Below, one piece after another: positions 9,376 to 15,613 of a stretch of DNA of 64,000 bases (position 1 is its first letter; each line of letters begins with the position of its first letter). The stretch is from the NCBI GenBank assembly GCA_009881125.1, contig WXFH01000037.1:77437-141436 (forward strand), written 5' to 3'. Below the pieces are notes generated by a model. The model searched no databases, was not told the DNA's origin, and saw only the letters and a program-made list of their open reading frames with translations. This DNA is from Acidaminobacter sp. Lineage in GTDB: Bacteria; Bacillota_A; Clostridia; Peptostreptococcales; Acidaminobacteraceae. The position numbers and the translations under genes were made by a program.

Positions 9376-9428
9376 TTGATTTATCTGCCATCGGCATGTA
9401 TAGTTAACATAATAAATTTTGCCGATGG
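9376..9428 (+). promoter_or_regulatory. Promoter of the peptidoglycan-binding protein gene with an inverted CCATCGGCA pair
   Basis: TTGATT (9376-9381) and TATAGT (9399-9404) with 17-base spacing form a good sigma-A type promoter. An inverted pair, CCATCGGCA (9388-9396) in the spacer between -35 and -10 and TGCCGATGG (9420-9428) overlapping the Shine-Dalgarno GGAGG, brackets the start site. This arrangement looks like an operator, or reflects the recurrent CCATCGGC word described in the findings. Confidence 0.55.
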
Positions 9429-9436
9429 AGGATTTT

Positions 9437-10513
9437 ATGATTAAAAAGGTGATGACATTGCTGCTGATAGGCGGCACATTGGCGCTAGGAAGCGGCTTTG
9501 CAGACGTGGCGGAGCACTTTAAACAGCCCGTCTATAAATTGGGTTCCGTGAGCAAGGATGTTTACTGGCTGCAGCGGGCACTGAACGATGCAGGCTTCTA
9601 CAAGAACCATGCGTATACTTTGAACTACGGTCCAACGACTGAACAGGCTGTAAAAGCTTATCAGAAAAGTGTCGGTTTGACAGCAGACGGCGTTGCAGGC
9701 ACAAGCACTCTGGCCCAGCTGCAGACTCAAAACAGGATTCCTGAAGTCAAAAGGGCGACCTACAAATTTGGAGATACCTCCAAAAGCGTTTACTGGATTC
9801 AATCGACTTTGATGCAGTTTGGCTATCTGGACATCGACAAGCCTACAGATTTTTATGGTGCCATGACTGAAGAAGCCATCAAGACTTTCCAGATGAAATT
9901 TAACATGACAGTGGATGGCAACGCGGGTGAAGCCGTTCTTGCCAAGATGGCGGAGCTGGGGTACATATTGCTGACGACTACAGATGGCACGGCTTCAGCT
10001 GCATCTGAACAGACGGTCATTTCGAGAGGTGTCGGCGAGCGCCGAGTGGGCGAATATATCACCTGGAATGACATTCAGGGGTCGCTGAAGCGCGGCTCCA
10101 CGGTTCTGACGCTGGAGGACTTTAAGACGGGTACAATATTTAAAGTGAAAGTCACCTACGGCGGCGTCCATGCGGACATTGAGCCTGTCACAAAAGAGGA
10201 CGCAGAGATTATTAAGAAGCTTTGGGGCGGCTCCTACAACTGGTCCCGCAGAGCCATTCTCGTCCATTTCAACAACCGCATTATCGCAGCCTCCATGAAT
10301 GGCATGCCCCATGCGGGACTTGAAAATCAGCCTGAAGGCAAATACATCAACGACCGTTCAGCCGGGTATGGTTATGGCTACAATTTCGACATGGTCAAGA
10401 ACAACGGCGTCTCCGGACACTTCTGTCTGCACTTCAGGGACAGCAAGCTCCACAGCACCAGAACCAAAGATCCAAAGCATCAAGAGATGGTGAGGGTGGC
10501 TGCGGGTTTATAG
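9437..10513 (+). CDS. Secreted peptidoglycan-binding protein with two PG-binding domains
   Basis: A 358-residue exported protein. ATG 9437 follows GGAGG (9427-9431). A signal peptide (MIKK then a hydrophobic run to GFA near residue 22) precedes two PG_binding_1 repeats, one at residues ~32-90 (SKDVYWLQRALNDAGF, then GPTTEQAVKAYQ and DGVAGTSTLAQL) and one at ~100-165 (SKSVYWIQSTLMQFGYL, MTEEAIKTFQ, DGNAGEAVLAKM). Residues ~205-358 form a separate domain ending in NNGVSGHFCLHFRDSKLH and KHQEMV. I have an impression of similar C-terminal regions in other Firmicute wall proteins but no named function. Probable wall-associated protein or wall-targeted enzyme. Confidence 0.85.
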   Translation: MIKKVMTLLLIGGTLALGSGFADVAEHFKQPVYKLGSVSKDVYWLQRALNDAGFYKNHAYTLNYGPTTEQAVKAYQKSVGLTADGVAGTSTLAQLQTQNRIPEVKRATYKFGDTSKSVYWIQSTLMQFGYLDIDKPTDFYGAMTEEAIKTFQMKFNMTVDGNAGEAVLAKMAELGYILLTTTDGTASAASEQTVISRGVGERRVGEYITWNDIQGSLKRGSTVLTLEDFKTGTIFKVKVTYGGVHADIEPVTKEDAEIIKKLWGGSYNWSRRAILVHFNNRIIAASMNGMPHAGLENQPEGKYINDRSAGYGYGYNFDMVKNNGVSGHFCLHFRDSKLHSTRTKDPKHQEMVRVAAGL

Positions 10514-10639
10514 TCTAGGCGCTCAAAATATGGGATGAAAAGTGTTGTGTTTTTTGATTTCATTCATGTGAAATATTATACTGGCACGCTGAAAAGATTA
10601 TTAAATATTTTAGATATAAGTAAACAAAAAATAAATTTC

Positions 10640-10670
10640 AAGATGGGTAAGCGCCCATCTTTTCTTTTTC
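10640..10670 (+). terminator. Rho-independent terminator after the peptidoglycan-binding protein gene
   Basis: An 8-bp stem AAGATGGG / CCCATCTT with a six-base loop, followed by TTCTTTTTC. It lies 126 bases after the stop codon and 40 bases before sdaAB, so it separates the two units. Confidence 0.8.
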
Positions 10671-10710
10671 GTAAAATTTGTGTATATTCATTAAAAAAGG
10701 AGGTGGCAAC

Positions 10711-11376
10711 TTGGTAGATTATAGTATGTTTGATATCCTTGGCCCAGTGATGATTGGACCTTCGAGCTCCCATACCGCAGGTGCGGCCAGAATAGGAAAG
10801 ATGGCTCACAAGTTCGCAGGTGATGACATTAAAAGTGTGGATTTTTACCTGCATGGCTCCTTCGCTAAAACCTATCGAGGCCACGGAACAGATAAAGCGC
10901 TTCTGGCCGGGGTTCTGGGCTTTGGCGAGAGTGACGACCGGCTAAGAGAAGCCTTTGAGATCGCCGCTCAAAGGGGTGTTGCCTACAGCTTTCAGGAGAA
11001 AGATCTCGGCGATTTGATGCACCCGAATTCCGTCAAGATTGTCATCAGACGCACAGATGATTCGGAAGTGGTGCTGATTGGGTCGTCTATCGGCGGAGGA
11101 AATATAAACATTGTGCATCTGAACGGGATTGACCTCACGATCAGCGGTGAGCACCCGACCATTATTGTCAGACATAACACGAGCAAAGGCATCATTTCAG
11201 GCATGACCAACATCCTGATGGCTTGTAACCTCGATGTTCTGTATATGAGTTTTCACAAGAAAAAGAATCGTGATGACGAGGGTGTCATGGTGATTGAAGT
11301 TTCGGATGTTGTCAGTGACGAGGCATTGCGCGCAATTCGCACATTTCCGGGCATTGTCGATGTCTATCTGATATGA
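10711..11376 (+). CDS. sdaAB: L-serine ammonia-lyase, iron-sulfur-dependent, beta subunit
   Basis: A 221-residue beta subunit of the two-chain bacterial L-serine dehydratase, which converts serine to pyruvate and ammonia. TTG 10711 after AAAGGAGGT (10696-10704) gives the usual start VDYSMFDILGPVMIGPSSSHTAGA, where the PSSSHTAGA motif is the family signature. Residues ~145-221 form an ACT-type regulatory domain (GEHPTIIVRHNTSKGIISGMT). It is followed 10 bases later by the alpha subunit gene. This enzyme is typical of amino-acid-fermenting clostridia. Confidence 0.94.
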   Translation: MVDYSMFDILGPVMIGPSSSHTAGAARIGKMAHKFAGDDIKSVDFYLHGSFAKTYRGHGTDKALLAGVLGFGESDDRLREAFEIAAQRGVAYSFQEKDLGDLMHPNSVKIVIRRTDDSEVVLIGSSIGGGNINIVHLNGIDLTISGEHPTIIVRHNTSKGIISGMTNILMACNLDVLYMSFHKKKNRDDEGVMVIEVSDVVSDEALRAIRTFPGIVDVYLI

Positions 11377-11386
11377 GAGGTGACGT

Positions 11387-12283
11387 ATGACTTATAGATT
11401 TACAACCGGTGAAGAACTTCTGGAAATTTGCGGCGAGAAAAAGATGACTATTGCTCAGGTTATGCTGGCAAGGGAAGTAGAAATGTCGAAAAGATCCGCG
11501 GAGGAGATCCGCGGTCAGATGCTTGACAGCCTTAATGTTATGAAGACAGCCATACAGGCGGGGCTTCATGAAGGTGTCAAGTCAGTCAGCGGACTGATTG
11601 GCGGAGAAGCCTACAAGCTGTCGCAGTATGCGGCGACACATGAGCCGCTGTCCGGGCGGGATATGTTTCAAGCTATGACCAATGCTATGTCGGTCATGGA
11701 GGTCAATGCCTCCATGGGGCGGATTGTGGCATCCCCTACGGCGGGATCCTGTGGGATTGTGCCCGGGGCTTTGGTCTCAACCGGTCTCAGGCAGGGTAAG
11801 ACAGATGAGGAATTGGTTGAGGCGCTTTTAACAGCATCCGCTATAGGTTTTCTATTTTCCAGAAACGCTACGGTAGCTGGTTCTGAAGGGGGATGTCAGG
11901 CGGAGACGGGTACGGCATCCGCTATGGCCTCTGCCGCCATTGTGGAAATGATGGGCGGCAGTCCTGCAGCTGCGCTGAGCGCGGCGTCTTTTACCATCAA
12001 GAACATCTTGGGGCTCGTATGTGACCCAATCGCAGGTCTGGTGGAATGTCCCTGCGCGAAACGGAATGCGCTGGGTACGGCCAATGCCATCCTTTCGGCG
12101 GACATGGCTCTGGCAGGGTTGGAAACGGCGATCCCATTTGATGAAGTCGTGGACGCTATGTACCGCGTAGGTAAAGTTATGTCCCCAACGCTCAGAGAAA
12201 CGGCCATGGGCGGCCTTGCGGCAACACCGACCGGTATTCGGATCGCGGAGAGAATCTTTGGTCCGGGCCATGGACGGGGTTAA
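11387..12283 (+). CDS. sdaAA: L-serine ammonia-lyase, iron-sulfur-dependent, alpha subunit
   Basis: A 298-residue catalytic subunit. Three cluster cysteines are recognisable in PTAGSCGIVPGA and CDPIAGLVECPCAKRN, which hold the oxygen-sensitive [4Fe-4S] centre that dehydrates serine. The C-terminal AMGGLAATPTGIRIAERIFG is also conserved. ATG 11387 follows GAGAGGTGA. Together with the beta subunit it makes pyruvate for fermentation. The transcript ends at the hairpin at 12315-12343. Confidence 0.95.
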   Translation: MTYRFTTGEELLEICGEKKMTIAQVMLAREVEMSKRSAEEIRGQMLDSLNVMKTAIQAGLHEGVKSVSGLIGGEAYKLSQYAATHEPLSGRDMFQAMTNAMSVMEVNASMGRIVASPTAGSCGIVPGALVSTGLRQGKTDEELVEALLTASAIGFLFSRNATVAGSEGGCQAETGTASAMASAAIVEMMGGSPAAALSAASFTIKNILGLVCDPIAGLVECPCAKRNALGTANAILSADMALAGLETAIPFDEVVDAMYRVGKVMSPTLRETAMGGLAATPTGIRIAERIFGPGHGRG

Positions 12284-12314
12284 GATTTAATTGTAGCCAC
12301 ATGAATTAATAAGA

Positions 12315-12343
12315 AGCCTCGGAGAACACGTCCGGGGCTTTTT
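12315..12343 (+). terminator. Rho-independent terminator after sdaAA
   Basis: A 9-bp stem AGCCTCGGA / TCCGGGGCT (one G-U pair) with a seven-base loop followed by TTTT. The following 12345-12430 stretch is GC-rich, non-coding, and shares a CCCC-GCTTCCAT word with the repeat region at 15108. Confidence 0.8.
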
Positions 12344-12490
12344 GATTGGGGTGGACGGTGCCAGCGGTTGTCGCCTGCTAACCCCGGCTTCCATGCGGAC
12401 GTAACCTGTTGATCCTTCCGCCCCAACAGTTTGTTAAAAAATCATTAAGTTCTTAAGAATCATTTAATCTATAGTGTTTAACTGAGTACC

Positions 12491-12519
12491 TTGTAAAACA
12501 AGATAGCATATGGTATGAT
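12491..12519 (+). promoter_or_regulatory. Promoter of the PspC operon
   Basis: TTGTAA (12491-12496) and TATGAT (12514-12519) with 17-base spacing, followed by AAAGGAGG and the ATG of the first PspC gene at 12550. Confidence 0.6.
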
Positions 12520-12549
12520 CATGCTGTAAAGAAAAGGAGGTCAAAACCT

Positions 12550-13044
12550 ATGGAAAAAAAATTGTATCGCTCCAGGGAAAATCGAATGTTGTTTGGTGTC
12601 TGCGGCGGCATTGGTGAATATACGGGCATCGATCCCACCGTCATTCGACTTGGCATGATTTTTATTGGTTTTACATGCATCGGTGTTTTGTTTTACATTG
12701 CGGCTGGACTGATTATTCCTGAAGCGCCATTAAGCGGGCGGGGGACACAGGGGCCAGGCAGCGGACCGGGAAGCGGTGGCGGCAGAAGCAGACGGGAGGA
12801 AGAAACTTTTGATCCTGTGGCGGGCGCCAAACCGGATATGCCGTCAGAAATGAAGACAGAGATGAAGACAGATGCCGGAGCAGAGGTATCTTCGGCGTCA
12901 CAACCGTCGTCTGGCATTGGGCCGGAAGCAGGCTCAAGCGCTGAAAACTTTGACTATGAAACCGTTGAAGATGAGATTGCCGAGACGGCTGTCAATGCCT
13001 CAGAACCCAATAAACCAGCTGAATCAGCAACCAAGGAGGTCTAA
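12550..13044 (+). CDS. PspC domain protein with acidic C-terminal tail
   Basis: A 164-residue protein. Residues 3-60 are a PspC domain (KKLYRSRENRMLFGVCGGIGEY, then TGIDPTVIRLGMI and a membrane helix ending in GLIIPEAP). A glycine-rich linker (residues ~62-80) leads to a low-complexity tail rich in Ser, Glu, Ala and Thr with no recognisable fold. PspC proteins sit in the cytoplasmic membrane and take part in envelope-stress sensing. First gene of a three-gene operon with another PspC protein (3-base gap) and a LiaF-like protein. Confidence 0.9.
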   Translation: MEKKLYRSRENRMLFGVCGGIGEYTGIDPTVIRLGMIFIGFTCIGVLFYIAAGLIIPEAPLSGRGTQGPGSGPGSGGGRSRREEETFDPVAGAKPDMPSEMKTEMKTDAGAEVSSASQPSSGIGPEAGSSAENFDYETVEDEIAETAVNASEPNKPAESATKEV

Positions 13045-13047
13045 GTC

Positions 13048-13482
13048 ATGAAAAGACTGTATCGATCCAATAATGACGTCGTCATAGCCGGTGTGTGCAG
13101 CGGCGTGGCGGAGTATTTCAACATAGATCCTGTGATTGTGAGAATTCTGTGGGCAGTCATGGTCATCTTCGGAGGGACAGGCCTTTTGGCTTATATCATT
13201 TGTGCCATTGTCATCCCAAAGCGCCCGGTTGGTGAAGGCGGTTATGAATTCGTTCAGGAAGATCAGGGCTATGAAGGCGTGGACCCGGCTTCCGCAGGCG
13301 GCAGGAAATCACACGAATTCAACAATGACAACGCGCGGCTCATCATTGGTCTCGGTTTTATTGGACTTGGCGCACTGTTATTTTTCCGACAAGTCCTGCC
13401 TTGGTTTGATTTCTCTCTGATTCTGCCGGTAGTTCTGATTCTTATTGGCGGATTGATTGTCATGAAGGGCAGAGGTGACTGA
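13048..13482 (+). CDS. PspC domain membrane protein with LiaI/LiaF-like C-terminus
   Basis: A 144-residue protein: PspC domain at residues 1-58 (KRLYRSNNDVVIAGVCSGVAEYF, IDPVIVRILWAVMVIFGG, ending CAIVIPKRP), a polar linker, then two closely spaced hydrophobic helices (residues ~97-140: ARLIIGLGFIGLGALLFF and LILPVVLILIGGLIVM) of the type seen in LiaI/LiaF-like membrane anchors. It follows the first PspC gene after 3 bases and is 2 bases from the next gene, so all three are translated from one message. Confidence 0.88.
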   Translation: MKRLYRSNNDVVIAGVCSGVAEYFNIDPVIVRILWAVMVIFGGTGLLAYIICAIVIPKRPVGEGGYEFVQEDQGYEGVDPASAGGRKSHEFNNDNARLIIGLGFIGLGALLFFRQVLPWFDFSLILPVVLILIGGLIVMKGRGD

Positions 13483-13484
13483 AG

Positions 13485-14597
13485 ATGGACGATCAGCAGC
13501 AAACAAGTCAACCGGAACAACCTAAAGCACAACCCACATCACAACCCAAGCTTGAACCTCAGCGGGATTCCAGCGCAAAAGGCAGCGCAGTCCTAACCAG
13601 CGCAGAGATTGAAGAGCGTGACAAAGCACTTCGCAGAAGACGTCACAAACAGATTGCAGACGGCATAGGCGTTGGTCTGACCTTCATTGCCATAGGCGTT
13701 GTCTGGCTGCTCGTCAAGTTTGGCTATATCAATATCTCCATAATCAGTGCGCTCTTCGATCTTTGGCCGCTCATCTTCGTTGTCGTTGGCGTCAATATCA
13801 TATTCAGGAGATTTCCTTACATTGGCCTTATAACTTGGGTGCTGTTCATTGCAGCAATTCTGCTTTATGGCACCATGGTTGGCAGCCGTGACCGGGATCT
13901 TGATTTCTTCGGGATGACCCTGCCTTGGTCCATTGTCGAGCGTGGGGACAGAAACGCTGATGCCTGGGTCTCCGGCATAACCAGTGGCAGCTTTGCCCTC
14001 TCTGATTTGGACGGCATCGATAAAGCCAGCGTGGATATCGCCCTTCCGGCGGGAACTTTCAAAGTTGGTCTGACGGATCAAAGTGCCATGTCCTATGTGG
14101 TGCCCGGAAAGCTATACCAGGTTGGAAGCCGCAGGAGCGAAAGTGCCATTGCTTATAACTTTAATCCCGAAGAAGGTCTTCGTTTTGATGATATTCACGA
14201 AAAACTGGATTATGATCTCTATTTAAATCCTAAGGTCAAATGGGACCTCAAAGTCGATGCCGGTGCTATGGAAAGCGATATGAGTCTTGAAAAGATCCCG
14301 GTGGAACGACTGCAAATCAACATGGGCGCCGGAGACCTTGATCTCAGAATGGGGAACCTCGTCGAGCGTTCAACCGTTGAAATCAACTGCGGCGCGACCT
14401 CCATCCGCCTTGTGGTGCCGGAGGGCGTCGGCGTCAGTGTCGATTACAAAGGGATTGTAGGAGACCAATCCCTATCAAGTAACGGCTTCATCAAAGAGGA
14501 TGGTATCTATTATTCCGAGGGCTATGACCAGTCCGAGGAACAGATTGAACTGGTGATCAAATCCGCTGTGGCAGAGATTGACGTGATCTTTCAATAA
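13485..14597 (+). CDS. LiaF-like membrane protein with C-terminal toast-rack domain
   Basis: A 370-residue protein. A Gln/Pro/Ser-rich cytosolic N-terminus (1-45) precedes about four membrane helices (residues ~55-130) with the paired LiaI-LiaF-type pattern GIGVGLTFIAIGVVWLLVKF and LWPLIFVVVGVNIIFRRFP. The C-terminal ~210 residues are beta-rich (KVDAGAMESDMSLEKIPVERL, INMGAGDLDLRMGNL, INCGATSIRLVVPEGVGVSV), matching the DUF4097/LiaF-C toast-rack repeat. With two PspC proteins it suggests a cell-envelope stress system like Lia/Psp, but no sensor kinase or response regulator is next to it. Confidence 0.85.
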   Translation: MDDQQQTSQPEQPKAQPTSQPKLEPQRDSSAKGSAVLTSAEIEERDKALRRRRHKQIADGIGVGLTFIAIGVVWLLVKFGYINISIISALFDLWPLIFVVVGVNIIFRRFPYIGLITWVLFIAAILLYGTMVGSRDRDLDFFGMTLPWSIVERGDRNADAWVSGITSGSFALSDLDGIDKASVDIALPAGTFKVGLTDQSAMSYVVPGKLYQVGSRRSESAIAYNFNPEEGLRFDDIHEKLDYDLYLNPKVKWDLKVDAGAMESDMSLEKIPVERLQINMGAGDLDLRMGNLVERSTVEINCGATSIRLVVPEGVGVSVDYKGIVGDQSLSSNGFIKEDGIYYSEGYDQSEEQIELVIKSAVAEIDVIFQ

Positions 14598-14624
14598 AAG
14601 TTATTGTGTAGACCATTCAAATTT

Positions 14625-14668
14625 GGGAATACTAGAAGTATATTATTCTGGTATTCCCTCTGTTTTTT
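14625..14668 (+). terminator. Rho-independent terminator after the PspC operon
   Basis: An 8-bp stem GGGAATAC / GTATTCCC with a further AGAA/TTCT pairing inside, followed by TTTTTT at 14662-14667. Confidence 0.8.
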
Positions 14669-14707
14669 GTGGGGGCTTCGTCGTCGGACAGATGGGTGGG
14701 ATGTCAT

Positions 14708-15061
14708 ATGGGTTCTTATGAGCATAATATCAAGGTCATCAATGATCACAGGCATAGAGGCTATCTGGAAGGCGAGATTGACGGCATGCTTTGGTTTGCG
14801 ATTGTACATGAAGAGCCAGTGGAGACCGGTATTGACCCAGAGACTATGAAGCGGGGCATGGGCCGCGTGACCCGGCTGTGTATTTATCAGGATTCTTCGA
14901 CCGTAGACGGCAATCCGTATTTGCCTTCCATGAGTATAAAGCGGATTGTTTATGTCAATTATCAGCGTGACTGGAGCATTTTTCATTACGACTTCAGAAG
15001 CATGGCCCGCGAGTTGGTGTGGTATCTGGAACGCCGGTGCTGTATGCACCTTCTTAAATAG
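14708..15061 (+). CDS. Small conserved-type hypothetical protein
   Basis: A 117-residue protein I do not firmly recognise. The ATG at 14708 follows GGGTGGG (14694-14700); GTG 14669 and 14696 are in frame but overlap the preceding terminator or lack a site. The sequence is of soluble type: GYLEGEIDGMLWFAIVHEEP, then TGIDPETMKRGMGRVTRLCI, a central KRIVYVNYQRDW, and a C-terminal helix ARELVWYLERR. It resembles small hypothetical proteins of Firmicutes with a beta-rich fold. No neighbour clue: it stands between a terminator and the valS leader. Confidence 0.65.
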   Translation: MGSYEHNIKVINDHRHRGYLEGEIDGMLWFAIVHEEPVETGIDPETMKRGMGRVTRLCIYQDSSTVDGNPYLPSMSIKRIVYVNYQRDWSIFHYDFRSMARELVWYLERRCCMHLLK

Positions 15062-15120
15062 CATGTTAAAGATTAAAGGCGGGTGGCCGATGGCCGCGGG
15101 TTGCACCCCCCCTCGCTTCC

Positions 15121-15163
15121 ATATGCCTATTGCGGCTTACGCCTATTGCGGCTTACGCCTATT
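15121..15163 (+). repeat. 16-bp tandem repeat, locus 1
   Basis: Two full copies of the 16-base unit GCGGCTTACGCCTATT (15132-15147 and 15148-15163), preceded by a partial copy ATATGCCTATT (15121-15131). The same unit occurs four times in reverse complement at 45805-45868. It lies in the non-coding gap before the valS promoter. Confidence 0.85.
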
Positions 15164-15169
15164 GCCTCC

Positions 15170-15198
15170 TTGACTAGTGCGCCTGCTTCTTGTATAAT
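15170..15198 (+). promoter_or_regulatory. Promoter of the valS T-box transcript
   Basis: TTGACT (15170-15175) and TATAAT (15193-15198) with 17-base spacing, close to sigma-A consensus. It starts a ~400-base leader containing the valS T-box. Confidence 0.8.
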
Positions 15199-15229
15199 GT
15201 GCTCAGCAAACTAAATGAAGAATGTGATT

Positions 15230-15562
15230 ATGTCTGCGGTTGGGTGACCATCGGCAGGCAGAGCACTTAAAACGCTGAGAAACAGAGGAGTAGGCCTTAA
15301 CAATGTGTTCAGAGAGAGTGTCCATGGCTGGGAGACACTTCGCGGGTTGTGAGGCTGAAGGTCGCTGTGGAGCGGCCGGCGCGAACGCTTTTGAGAAGCC
15401 AAGCGCTGGACGGGTGACGCCGTTTGACGTCAATGGAGGTGCCGCGAAGCGGAGTCTCGGAAGCGCTTGCAAAGCAGGCTGCACCGGGATGAGCAGACGG
15501 AACTGGGGTGGTAACGCGAATAGACTTCGTCCCTTGATTGGGATGGAGTTTTTTTTATTTCC
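15230..15562 (+). ncRNA. T-box leader of valS
   Basis: Tandem features of a tRNA-sensing T-box: a Stem I region with GAGTA (~15287), AGAGAG and an apical GGCTGGGAG loop closed by GTGTC/GACAC, the T-box itself AACTGGGGTGGTAACGCG (15501-15518), and a terminator hairpin CTTCGTCCC / GGGATGGAG followed by eight T's (15525-15560). A GTC (valine) triplet at 15361-15363 in GAAGGTCGC is the likely specifier codon. Uncharged valine tRNA should stabilise the antiterminator and allow valS-folC transcription. This fills the 550-base gap before valS. Confidence 0.92.
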
Positions 15563-15613
15563 CAAAAGATCGGAAAAGGTCAGAAAAAAGAATCATAGTC
15601 GGGAGTGAACATT

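Noticed and set aside
15303..15608. 101-codon open frame between the repeat region and valS
   Set aside because: It overlaps the T-box, its terminator and the valS start region, and the translation has no protein-like features.
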